From positions 1 through 10,494 of the forward strand of contig CAISQQ010000207.1 of assembly GCA_903887655.1 (NCBI GenBank): a stretch of 10,494 bases of DNA. Reading direction: 5' to 3'. The notes under the pieces were generated by a model. That model was not told where the DNA came from. It ran no database searches and saw only the letters and a program-made list of their open reading frames with translations. The translations under genes were made by a program, and so were the position numbers. This document shows positions 1-6,608 of this stretch, in pieces; positions within the stretch are counted from its first letter, which is position 1; each line of letters begins with the position of its first letter. The DNA comes from an uncultured Burkholderiales bacterium. GTDB lineage: Bacteria; Pseudomonadota; Gammaproteobacteria; Burkholderiales; Burkholderiaceae_C.

Positions 1-226
1 CATGACGAAAACGCTCCACCATGGCGGCTCGGTGGGTGGCCGCGCTCATCAGGCCCTCATCCTCACCCCATTCGGCCTGCATGGCGAGCGGCCACCGCTT
101 GGGGTCTTTGTGCTCAGCAGGGATGGAGGGGTCTTGGAGGGTTTTACGAAGAATCCAAGACATCTGCTCATCGGGGGAGCTCAATGGCGGGTAGTGCGAG
201 AGTCCCAGTCCTAAAATTTCAGCCAT
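1..226 (-). CDS. Class III (LigB-type) extradiol ring-cleavage dioxygenase, N-terminal fragment
   Basis: Only the first 75 codons are present and the gene continues past the left edge. The protein opens MAEILGLGLSHYPPL. The SH-x-P-x-L signature close to the N-terminus matches the LigB family of non-haem Fe(II) extradiol dioxygenases, where this histidine (H11 here, H12 in protocatechuate 4,5-dioxygenase LigB) is an iron ligand. Members open catechol-type rings beside the hydroxyl pair with O2. The segment after the motif, rich in Trp, Pro and acidic residues, resembles what I remember of uncharacterised extradiol dioxygenases in Burkholderiales rather than LigB of lignin degraders. The ATG is preceded by AGGT about 7 nt upstream. 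It starts 35 nt after the phoH stop on the same strand, so it may share that transcript. The other catalytic residues lie outside the window, so the substrate and even activity are open. Confidence 0.68.
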   Translation of the reverse strand, partial: MAEILGLGLSHYPPLSSPDEQMSWILRKTLQDPSIPAEHKDPKRWPLAMQAEWGEDEGLMSAATHRAAMVERFRH

Positions 227-261
227 GCGTGCTACCTGCCTTTTTGAGTCTTCGCTGAGCT

Positions 262-1929
262 CTAGAGTGCATCACTGGCAAAGTCGGCCAGTCTTGAGCG
301 CTCGCCTCGGGCCAAGGTGATGTGTCCACCATGCGGCCAGCCTTTGAACTTGTCCACCGCATAGGTCAAGCCCGATGAACCTTCGGTGAGATAGGGCGTG
401 TCGATTTGTGCCAAATTGCCCATGCAGATGATTTTAGTGCCAGGACCTGCGCGGGTGATGAGTGTTTTCATCTGCTTGGGGGTCAAATTCTGCGCTTCAT
501 CGATGATCACGTATTTGTTCAAAAACGTGCGCCCGCGCATGAAGTTCAAACTTTTGATTTTGATGCGACTTCTGATGAGCTCATTGGTGGCGGCTCTTCC
601 CCACTCGCCCGAGCCCGTATCGGTCTTGGCCAACACCTCCAAGTTGTCGTCCAAGGCCCCCATCCAAGGGCCCATTTTTTCTTCTTCCGTGCCCGGCAAA
701 AAGCCAATGTCTTCGCCCACACTGACAGTGGCGCGCGTCATGATGATTTCTGTGTAGCGCCGCTCATCGAGCACTTGGGTGAGCCCCGAGGCCAAAGCCA
801 ACAAGGTTTTGCCTGTTCCTGCCGTGCCCGTCAAGGTCACGAAATCGATATCCGGGTCCAAGAGCAAATTGAGCGCAAAGTTTTGCTCGCGGTTTCTCGC
901 GGTCACGCCCCAAACCGCATTTTTGACGTGGTTGAAATCTTTGAGCGTTTTAAGGACAGCTGTTTTGCCACGGATTTCTGTGACTCGGGCATAAAGGCTG
1001 GGCTCTCCTGGGGACTCAAAGAACACAAATTGATTGATGTGCAAGTCGGGCACGATCGGGCCAGTGATGCGGTAAAAAGTGTGACTGCCACTTTGCCAGC
1101 TCTCAACCGTTTTGCCATTTTTGAGCCAAAAGTCCGCCGGCAAAGACATCCAACCGCTGTAGAGGAGGTCGCCGTCTTCCAAGGTCTTGTCGTTTTGATA
1201 GTCCTCGGCGGCCAGTCCCAAAGCGCGCGCTTTCACGCGCATGTTGATGTCTTTGGAGACCAAGACCACTTCGCGCTGGGGCTGCAGTTTGCCCAGGGCT
1301 TGCACCACCCCCAAAATTTGATTGTCCGCCTTGCCTTGGGGCAAGCTCAAGGGCAGCTCGGCCACCAAGGCCTGCGTTTGAAAGAAGAGTTTGCCGCTCA
1401 CCTCTTTGTGGCCGGTGCCCGAGAGGGGGAGGCCATGGATCATGTCGGACTCGACCGTGGCGGCCAAGGCGTCCAAGGATCGGCTGGTTTGGCGAGCATT
1501 GCGAGCGACTTCGGTCATGCCTTTTTTATGGCCATCGAGCTCTTCGAGCACGATCATGGGCAAGAAGACGTCATGCTCTTCAAAGCGAAACAAACACATG
1601 GGGTCGTGCATCAGCACATTGGTGTCCAAGACAAAGAGCTTGGTCACGCCGGTGCTCTTTTTCTTGGTGACTTTGGCTTTGGGGGTGACCTTGTAGGCAG
1701 TGGCAGGTCTTTTCTCCAAGCCACTCGAAGCACTGCCCACTGGGGTGGGGTGGCTGGGTGAGTGCTCAAAGGCGTCAAAGTTTTTGAACGCTTGGGGCTT
1801 GTCAGCGATGGGGCTGGCTTGGAAGGGGGCCGAGTGTTGCCGCTTGGGGCTTTTGCCTGTGCTGCTCGCATCGATGGCGTCAGGGCTTAAGAGGGAGGCG
1901 CGTTTTGAGGGTGCTGGGGGCAGTGGCAT
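262..1929 (-). CDS. phoH: PhoH-family protein: PIN domain fused to PhoH ATPase (PhoH2 type)
   Basis: This 555-residue cytoplasmic protein joins a PIN ribonuclease domain to a PhoH P-loop ATPase, the arrangement called PhoH2 (YlaK-like), for which RNA helicase and RNase activities are reported in the family. The PIN domain begins near residue 97 (FVLDTNVLMHDP) and has the expected acidic set: D102, E129/E130, D202 in ADNQIL and D227 in SKDIN. The ATPase carries Walker A GTAGTGKT at 368-375, Walker B VIIDEAQ at 474-480 and the downstream MGNLAQID segment. Residues 1-95 are a Pro/Ser/Lys-rich, probably disordered extension. The start MPLPPAPSKRA is kept because I recall similar openings in Comamonadaceae homologues, although no Shine-Dalgarno sequence is visible before it. 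The cellular substrate of this family is not settled, and the historical phosphate-starvation label comes from a different PhoH. It lies between bcp and the extradiol dioxygenase, all on one strand. Confidence 0.93.
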   Translation of the reverse strand: MPLPPAPSKRASLLSPDAIDASSTGKSPKRQHSAPFQASPIADKPQAFKNFDAFEHSPSHPTPVGSASSGLEKRPATAYKVTPKAKVTKKKSTGVTKLFVLDTNVLMHDPMCLFRFEEHDVFLPMIVLEELDGHKKGMTEVARNARQTSRSLDALAATVESDMIHGLPLSGTGHKEVSGKLFFQTQALVAELPLSLPQGKADNQILGVVQALGKLQPQREVVLVSKDINMRVKARALGLAAEDYQNDKTLEDGDLLYSGWMSLPADFWLKNGKTVESWQSGSHTFYRITGPIVPDLHINQFVFFESPGEPSLYARVTEIRGKTAVLKTLKDFNHVKNAVWGVTARNREQNFALNLLLDPDIDFVTLTGTAGTGKTLLALASGLTQVLDERRYTEIIMTRATVSVGEDIGFLPGTEEEKMGPWMGALDDNLEVLAKTDTGSGEWGRAATNELIRSRIKIKSLNFMRGRTFLNKYVIIDEAQNLTPKQMKTLITRAGPGTKIICMGNLAQIDTPYLTEGSSGLTYAVDKFKGWPHGGHITLARGERSRLADFASDAL

Positions 1930-2033
1930 GGGTGGAGTGGTGGTGAATTGAGGGGGCGAAGAATGAAAGAGGGTGTCAGAGTCAGCTCAGCGCCTTTGCA
2001 CACTGGGCAAGAAGGCCCCAGGCGTTGGACAAT

Positions 2034-2061
2034 AAAAAGCCGCCAAGGCGACTTGGCGGCT
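2034..2061 (-). terminator. Rho-independent terminator downstream of bcp
   Basis: A perfect 10-bp inverted repeat (AGCCGCCAAG at 2038-2047, CTTGGCGGCT at 2052-2061) encloses a 4-base loop. Read on the minus strand it is followed at once by TTTTTATT, the classic intrinsic terminator layout. On the plus strand it lacks a T-run, so it acts in the bcp direction only. It sits about 195 bases beyond the bcp stop codon and just ahead of the phoH leader, separating the two transcription units. Confidence 0.9.
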
Positions 2062-2219
2062 GGGAGCGTGACAGTAGCAAGAGGGTCATGGAGTCTTGGG
2101 TGTTCAAGAGGAGATGGTCAAAAATGAGACTGGCCAAACAACATCATTGAAACATCATAACCGACAGAAATGACGACTTGGAGAAATACTTGAGGCCGGG
2201 TGTGCCTGAACGGATCTCA

Positions 2220-2254
2220 CGCCCAAAGCGCTAGGGGCATGAGGTCTTTGGGTG
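2220..2254 (-). other. Stem-loop immediately after the bcp stop codon
   Basis: CCCAAAG at 2222-2228 pairs with CTTTGGG at 2246-2252, extended by a G-T wobble and a C-G pair to about 9 bp, around a 17-base loop. It begins 3 bases after the bcp stop. No T-run follows on the minus strand, so it is not an intrinsic terminator by itself. It could protect the mRNA 3' end or be the 5' part of a stable 3' UTR fragment. Function is inference. Confidence 0.45.
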
Positions 2255-2256
2255 CT

Positions 2257-2751
2257 TTAGGCGGGGGCAGTGGCGGCGGCTGGTTTTTTAAGTGCTTTGA
2301 CGGCTTTGAGGACTTCGTCCACGTGGCCGGGGACCTTCAAGCCGCGCCACTCTTCTTTGAGCAAACCATCGGCGCCCACCAAAAATGTGCTGCGCTCAAT
2401 GCCTTTGACTTTTTTGCCGTACATGATTTTATTTTTCACCACACCAAACATGTGGCACATCTTCTCTTCCGTGTCGGCAATCAACTCAAAGGGCAGCTCG
2501 AGTTTGGTTTTGAAGTCGTCGTGAGACTTCATGTTGTCGCGAGAAACACCAAAAATCACAGCACCCGCCTTGGTGAAGTCTTTGTATTTATCGCGAAATT
2601 GCATGGCCTCGGTGGTGCAGCCTGGTGTATTGTCTTTGGGGTAAAAGTAAAGCACCATGATCTTGCCGGTGTGCGAGTGATTGGTGACCCTCACGCCTCC
2701 AGTGGCAATGGACTCAAATTCAGGAAGGGGTTTGTTGACAACGATCGCCAT
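2257..2751 (-). CDS. bcp: Thiol peroxidase Bcp/PrxQ (peroxiredoxin), lacking the usual resolving cysteine
   Basis: This 164-residue cytoplasmic peroxiredoxin reduces H2O2 and organic hydroperoxides with electrons from thioredoxin or a similar thiol. The peroxidatic Cys is C45 in PKDNTPGCTTEAMQFRD, and the C-terminal KIMYGKKVKGIERSTFLV block is typical of Bcp. From this ATG the numbering coincides with E. coli Bcp (peroxidatic C45, resolving C50, C99). Here C45 and C99 (MCHMFGV) are kept, but position 50 is Met, so the short-range C45-C50 disulfide cannot form. It is either a 1-Cys enzyme or uses C99. The ATG at 2751 is preferred over an in-frame TTG 15 bases upstream (2766), because AGAAGA precedes the ATG and the protein then lines up with E. 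coli Bcp. The Lys/Ala/Pro-rich tail is slightly longer than usual. A single-gene unit with its own promoter and terminator is likely. Confidence 0.94.
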   Translation of the reverse strand: MAIVVNKPLPEFESIATGGVRVTNHSHTGKIMVLYFYPKDNTPGCTTEAMQFRDKYKDFTKAGAVIFGVSRDNMKSHDDFKTKLELPFELIADTEEKMCHMFGVVKNKIMYGKKVKGIERSTFLVGADGLLKEEWRGLKVPGHVDEVLKAVKALKKPAAATAPA

Positions 2752-2806
2752 AGATCTTCTATCCAATGTGACATAGGGGGCCGCACAGCACAGGCGGCAA
2801 CCTGCT

Positions 2807-2835
2807 ATTTTAGCTTGAATTTAGGACAATCCCAA
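2807..2835 (-). promoter_or_regulatory. Predicted sigma70 promoter of bcp
   Basis: On the minus strand, TTGGGA (2835-2830) and TAAAAT (2812-2807) are separated by exactly 17 bases, giving 4/6 and 5/6 matches to the -35 and -10 consensus. Transcription would begin near 2800 and leave a leader of about 50 bases before the ATG at 2751. No OxyR-like operator was recognised, though one cannot be excluded by eye. Confidence 0.65.
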
Positions 2836-3051
2836 GACCCGCCCAGACCTAATTTAAATCCCACCCCCTGTGCGGGAGGTGCACCAAAAAGCGAGGTTTT
2901 TAAGGGATATGGGGCCGCCTCGAACTGAACGCGGCGGCGTAGGACCACAACGCTGCCCAAGCGGCAATGGACGCTCCGGATGGGTTCAGGGTTTTCCCGA
3001 GGTTTTATCCCCGACTCGTCTGCGCCCATCGCCCGATGGGCCAAGCGGGTT
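2836..3051. other. Non-coding stretch between the Rieske gene and the bcp promoter
   Basis: About 215 bases lie between the stop of the Rieske oxygenase and the bcp promoter, with no supportable gene. Two inverted repeats are visible: GCCCATCG/CGATGGGC (3024-3041, almost no loop), 10 bases beyond the Rieske stop, and GCCGCC/GGCGGC (about 2912-2936) around a 13-base spacer. Neither is followed by a T-run on either strand, so no intrinsic terminator can be called for the Rieske gene. No tRNA or riboswitch was recognised. Confidence 0.45.
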
Positions 3052-4317
3052 TCAAATGGGTGAGGCCGAGTAGTGTTGCCACTGGGTTGACTTCTCCACA
3101 ATGGCTTGGAATGAGCAAGTGCTCAGGGGCGCTTGGCGCGCGCCCACCCCGATCGGGGCCTGCCCGCCCATGAAGGCCTGAACTTCATGGAGCATTTGCT
3201 TTCTGAACTCGACGACAGCCATGTCGCTCGCACCCAAGCGGTCTTTCGAGCGCCGGGTCATGGCCCCCATGGTCACCCACATGGACAGGTCTTGGTTGGG
3301 AATGCCTTGAATGCCGGTGTAGTTGCCCGCTTTCATGGCTTGGCGGTCTTGTAAGAAATGATTCTCGACATTTCGAATGGGGTGGTAGCGATCATCCACA
3401 TCGACGCCTTTTTCGGTGTGCAAAAAGGCGCGCCACGCTTGGGTATCGGGCGTGGTGGCTGGGTCGCCCCAGGCGATGAAGTGAAACGCGGTGTGGGTGT
3501 CGTCCACCGCTGTGTTGATGTTGGCCACGTTGTAGGCGTTGTTGGGGGGGATCAGGGCTGAGGCGGGCGCCAAAAACACGGTGCAGCGCACGTAGTCGTG
3601 GGTGGCGGCTTTTTCAATGGGGCGGCGAATGGCGACATAGCGAAAGCCGTAGGTCTCGGCTTGCACTTGCATGCGCGGGGCCTTGTCGGTGCTCGGTCTG
3701 AGCCAGCTTTTGTCATCGGCAAAGGCGCCGTTGATGCGCGCGGGCATCATGTCCGAGGAGTGCAAGGACGAGCTGTGGGCCGAGTCGATTTGACCCTCTA
3801 AGATTTGAGCCCAGTTGCACGGAATGATCATCTTGCAAATGGACACCCGCACGTGTTCGTTGGGGGCCCAGGGCGGTGGGCTAAAGGGGGTGAAGCTGTC
3901 TTTGGGCCCCATGAAGCACCAGACAAAGCCACCCCACTCGAGAGCTGGGTAGGCGGTGTGCTGGACTTTGCTGGGCAAGCTGCTTTGGCTGGGCTCCGAG
4001 CTCATCTCCAAAACCTCGCCGTTCACATTCATCTTCCAGCCGTGGTAGAGGCAACGCAGCCCACCGTGCTCATTGCGCGCGTAGACCAAGGACACGCCGC
4101 GATGAGGGCAAAATTCGTCCATCACCCCCACTTGGCCTTGGCTGTCTTTGAAGACCACCAAATCTTCTCCCAAGACCCGGGCACGCACGGGCGTGCCATC
4201 GCGCTCAGGGACTTCTTCACTCAAGCACACCGCTTGCCAGTGACGGCGCATGAGTTGGCCCATGGGGGCGTCGCCTTCGACGCGGCAGATCAATTGGTTC
4301 TCTTCTTCGGTCATCAT
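3052..4317 (-). CDS. Rieske [2Fe-2S] oxygenase alpha subunit, phthalate 4,5-dioxygenase (OphA2/Pht3) type
   Basis: This 421-residue protein is the catalytic subunit of a ring-hydroxylating oxygenase. It should insert O2 into an aromatic acid to give a cis-dihydrodiol, with electrons from the divergently encoded reductase. The Rieske cluster ligands are C70 and H72 (CPHRG) and C89 and H92 (CLYHGW). The mononuclear iron site is EGQIDSAHSSSLH, with H181 and H186, and D343 in GIPNQD is the probable third ligand. D178 falls exactly where the bridging aspartate 178 of Burkholderia phthalate dioxygenase lies, so the proteins are probably colinear from this start. R207 and R244, which I recall as carboxylate-binding residues in a Comamonas phthalate dioxygenase, are also arginines here, though they sit in motifs common in the clade. 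Length is slightly below the roughly 439 residues of phthalate dioxygenase. The start has a second ATG directly after it and no strong Shine-Dalgarno. Phthalate or a related aromatic acid is a reasoned guess; O-demethylases share this fold. Confidence 0.88.
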   Translation of the reverse strand: MMTEEENQLICRVEGDAPMGQLMRRHWQAVCLSEEVPERDGTPVRARVLGEDLVVFKDSQGQVGVMDEFCPHRGVSLVYARNEHGGLRCLYHGWKMNVNGEVLEMSSEPSQSSLPSKVQHTAYPALEWGGFVWCFMGPKDSFTPFSPPPWAPNEHVRVSICKMIIPCNWAQILEGQIDSAHSSSLHSSDMMPARINGAFADDKSWLRPSTDKAPRMQVQAETYGFRYVAIRRPIEKAATHDYVRCTVFLAPASALIPPNNAYNVANINTAVDDTHTAFHFIAWGDPATTPDTQAWRAFLHTEKGVDVDDRYHPIRNVENHFLQDRQAMKAGNYTGIQGIPNQDLSMWVTMGAMTRRSKDRLGASDMAVVEFRKQMLHEVQAFMGGQAPIGVGARQAPLSTCSFQAIVEKSTQWQHYSASPI

Positions 4318-4398
4318 GGGCTTGGCCTGAAATGGAGGGGTTAAATTCGGTTAAAATGATTAGGTCTCTAAGTTTATTCTACACCTTTGATCCAATTA
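4318..4398. promoter_or_regulatory. Divergent control region between the Rieske gene and the reductase operon
   Basis: Eighty-one AT-rich bases separate the two divergent genes and must carry both promoters. GGTTAAA occurs twice as a direct repeat (4339-4345 and 4349-4355), 10 bases apart and so on the same face of the helix, which suggests a protein-binding site. TATTCT on the plus strand (4375-4380) overlaps TAGAAT on the minus strand (4381-4376), which could be overlapping -10 elements. Only the plus one has a passable -35 (TTAAAA, 4351-4356, 18-base spacing), and it would give an almost leaderless reductase mRNA. The MarR protein encoded at 6609-7118 is the obvious candidate ligand. All functional statements here are inference. 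Confidence 0.5.
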
Positions 4399-5352
4399 AT
4401 GGCTGCAAACCCTAACTCTGTGCGCGTGTTGCAAAAAAACATGCTGACCCCCGACATTGCCTTTTTTCAATTGGGCGCTTTGGAGGGCCAAGCCCTGGCC
4501 CCCTTCACCCCTGGGGCGCACCTGAGTGTGGTGACCCCCAGTGGTCAAACCCGCGCTTACTCCCTGTGCAGTGACCCGCACGATGTGATGACCTATGGCT
4601 TGGCCATCAAGCGCGAGGTCTCAGGCCATGGGGCCTCCAAGAGCATGGTCGATCAACTCGAGGTGGGGCACACCTTGGAGGTCAAAGCCTTGGACAATTA
4701 TTTTGAATTGGCCGCTCACGCGCCGGAGTACATTTTTGTGGCGGGCGGGATTGGCATCACGCCGATTTTGTCGATGATGCGTCATCTCTTGAAATTGGGT
4801 GAACAGCGCTTTAAGTTGTATTTTTGCACCCGCAGCCCCGAGACCACACCTTTTTTGGACTTGCTCACGAGCGAGCCCTTTGCCGCGCACGTTCACCTGC
4901 ACCATGACCGAGGGGACCCAGCGCAACAATTTGATTTTTGGCCTGTTTTTGAGACCCCCAAAGCCGCTCACATTTATTGCTGCGGTCCACAGGTGTTGAT
5001 GGATGGCGTCAAAGATATGACCGGTCACTGGCCCAGTGAACAGGTGCATTTCGAGAGTTTTGGTGCCCCCTTGGTGGCTGCTGAGGACAATGAGACCTTT
5101 GAGGTGGTGCTGGCCAAGTCGGGACAACGCTTGACGGTCCCTCAAGACAAAAGCATCTTGGACGTCCTTCGCGTGGCCGGTGTGCCCGTGCCCAGTTCAT
5201 GTGAAAGCGGCACCTGTGGCTCGTGTCGCACCCCACTCGTCTCGGGCGAGGTCGATCACCGCGACTTTGTGCTGATGGATGACGAGCAGAGCAGCCAAAT
5301 CATGGTCTGTGTCTCGCGCGCCAAAGGCCCCTCCTTGGTGCTTGACTTGTGA
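4399..5352 (+). CDS. Phthalate-dioxygenase-reductase-like FMN/[2Fe-2S] oxidoreductase (OphA1 type)
   Basis: This 317-residue cytoplasmic flavoprotein passes electrons from NADH through FMN and a plant-type ferredoxin to a Rieske oxygenase. Domain order is flavin-binding barrel with RAYSL (about 52-56), NAD-binding domain with GGIGITP (116-122), and a C-terminal ferredoxin domain whose cluster ligands are C268, C273, C276 (CESGTCGSC) and C304. This order is typical of class IA reductases. Segments such as YCCGPQVLMDGVKDMTGHWP and the whole C-terminal domain closely resemble phthalate dioxygenase reductase of Burkholderia as I remember it, so the partner is almost certainly the divergent Rieske subunit. 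The ATG at 4399 was chosen. An in-frame TTG at 4387 would add four residues and bring the cysteines to 272/277/280/308, the numbering I recall for the Burkholderia enzyme. Neither start has a Shine-Dalgarno. The stop overlaps the next start by 4 bases. Confidence 0.92.
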   Translation: MAANPNSVRVLQKNMLTPDIAFFQLGALEGQALAPFTPGAHLSVVTPSGQTRAYSLCSDPHDVMTYGLAIKREVSGHGASKSMVDQLEVGHTLEVKALDNYFELAAHAPEYIFVAGGIGITPILSMMRHLLKLGEQRFKLYFCTRSPETTPFLDLLTSEPFAAHVHLHHDRGDPAQQFDFWPVFETPKAAHIYCCGPQVLMDGVKDMTGHWPSEQVHFESFGAPLVAAEDNETFEVVLAKSGQRLTVPQDKSILDVLRVAGVPVPSSCESGTCGSCRTPLVSGEVDHRDFVLMDDEQSSQIMVCVSRAKGPSLVLDL

Positions 5353-6593
5353 CGCCAAGCCCCCCTTTGCGCATCGGTGTGGTGGGGCTTGGTCGAGCCT
5401 TTGGCCTCATGCTGCCCACTTTTTTGCGTGACCCTCGCGTTCAATTGGTCGACGGGGTTGATCCTGGCACAGCGGCTTGTCAGCAGTTCGAGCGTGATTT
5501 TGGCACGCCTTGCTCGCCCGACTTTCAAGCGCTCTGCGCCAACCCAGCCGTCAACGTCGTCTACATCGCCAGTCCTCACCAGTTCCATGCGCAGCACGCG
5601 ATCCTTGCGTTGAAGGCGGGCAAACACGTGTGGGTGGAAAAACCCATGGCCATCACCCTGGCCGAGTGCAACGCCATGGTCGACGCCGCCAGCCAAGCCC
5701 AGCGGCTGTTGATGGTGGGCCACAGCCACAGTTTTGATACCCCCATCTTGCACACGGCCGAGTTGATTCAAAGCGGGCAATTTGGTGCAGTGCGCATGCT
5801 CCACGCCATCCAATACACCGATTTTTTGTACCGCGCCAGACGACCCGAGGAGCTTCAAACGGACCAGGGCGGTGGGGTGGTGTTCAGCCAAGGCGCCCAC
5901 CAAGTCGACATCTGCCGCTTCTTGTGTGGTGGACTGGTGCGCCAAGTCCAAGCCCACTGCGGGAGCTGGGACCCAACTCGCCCGACCGAAGGCGCCTACA
6001 GCGCACTGCTGCAGTTTGAGGGTGGGGCTTTTGCCTCCCTCACCTACAGCGGCTATGGGCTTTTTGACAGCAACGTCTGGATGGGGCGTGTGGGTGAGCT
6101 CGGACACGATCTGACAGGAGCGCCCCAAACGCTCGCCAGAAAACAGCAGCGAGCGCGTCAAAGTGCGCCCAATGGATCGGCGCAAGAGGCACAGCTCAAA
6201 GCTCAAAAAAACTATGGAGGCGATGGCTGGCCTGGCCTTGAGGGCATCAAGCCTGCTGCACACCACGAGCATTTTGGCCCGCTGTTGGTGAGCTGCGACT
6301 GGGCCGATTTGCGCCCCACCCCCCAAGGTATTGTGGTGGATGGGATCGAGGGCAGCTACACGATCGACTTGCCCACTCGAGCTGTCCCGCGCGTTGAAGT
6401 GGTCGATGAGTTGTTTGCGGCAATGGTCCACGGCCAAGCCTTGATTCACAGTGGGGAGTGGGCGCGTGCGACTTTGGAGGCCAGTTTGGCCATCCTCGAG
6501 GCCTCCAAGACCCAAACGCGGGTCACAGATTTTGAGTACCAAGTCTCGCCCTCTCGAGGCCTGGGCCATGAGAGTCAGCGCAAGACGCTTTGA
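5349..6593 (+). CDS. Gfo/Idh/MocA oxidoreductase, likely aromatic cis-dihydrodiol dehydrogenase (OphB/Pht4 type)
   Basis: This 414-residue NAD(P)-dependent dehydrogenase would rearomatise the dihydrodiol made by the neighbouring oxygenase. The Rossmann fold starts at once (RIGVVGLG, residues 8-15), followed by the EKP motif with catalytic K98 and the GGGVVFSQGAHQVD segment around 190 that lines the active site in this family. Phthalate 4,5-cis-dihydrodiol dehydrogenase (Pht4/OphB) belongs to Gfo/Idh/MocA and has about this length, and the operon position matches. The GTG start is the only one possible: an in-frame stop lies two codons upstream and the Rossmann motif follows within eight residues. 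GTG overlaps the preceding stop as GTGA, so translation is coupled to the reductase. Residues of about 255-290 form a Gln/Ala/Lys-rich loop. An unrelated sugar or inositol substrate is possible for the family but less likely here. Confidence 0.83.
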   Translation: MTPSPPLRIGVVGLGRAFGLMLPTFLRDPRVQLVDGVDPGTAACQQFERDFGTPCSPDFQALCANPAVNVVYIASPHQFHAQHAILALKAGKHVWVEKPMAITLAECNAMVDAASQAQRLLMVGHSHSFDTPILHTAELIQSGQFGAVRMLHAIQYTDFLYRARRPEELQTDQGGGVVFSQGAHQVDICRFLCGGLVRQVQAHCGSWDPTRPTEGAYSALLQFEGGAFASLTYSGYGLFDSNVWMGRVGELGHDLTGAPQTLARKQQRARQSAPNGSAQEAQLKAQKNYGGDGWPGLEGIKPAAHHEHFGPLLVSCDWADLRPTPQGIVVDGIEGSYTIDLPTRAVPRVEVVDELFAAMVHGQALIHSGEWARATLEASLAILEASKTQTRVTDFEYQVSPSRGLGHESQRKTL

Positions 6594-6608
6594 ACACACG
6601 AGCTCTGC

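Larger units (their letters stand above)
1930..2256. other. Intergenic region between bcp and phoH with two stem-loops
   Basis: This 327-base gap contains no convincing protein gene: the short ORFs seen on both strands are about 20 codons and look unlike any known family. On the minus strand it holds, in order of transcription, a stem-loop directly after the bcp stop (2254-2220), an AT-richer stretch around 2110-2180, and a strong intrinsic terminator (2061-2034). The remaining roughly 100 bases before phoH must hold its promoter or leader, but I see no good -10/-35 pair there. A weak hairpin (CTGGG at 2003-2007 with CCCAG at 2017-2021) could form in the phoH leader. Confidence 0.6.

Noticed and set aside
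406..1761. Long open frame of 451 codons on the plus strand opposite phoH
   Set aside because: It is antisense to a well-supported gene, its composition (Gly, His, Gln and Val rich) is what the reverse complement of a biased coding sequence gives, and it has no recognisable motif.
2082..2150. Small plus-strand ORFs of about 20 codons (ATG near 2087 and 2113) near an AGAGGAG
   Set aside because: They are very short, have no known resemblance, and the purine-rich site abuts the second ATG rather than sitting at a normal distance.
2912..2936. Possible tRNA or riboswitch around the GCCGCC/GGCGGC inverted repeat
   Set aside because: No acceptor stem, anticodon arm or known riboswitch core could be laid out around it.
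3024..3041. GCCCATCG/CGATGGGC as a terminator for the Rieske gene
   Set aside because: The repeat leaves almost no loop and has no T-run on the minus strand, so intrinsic termination is not supported.
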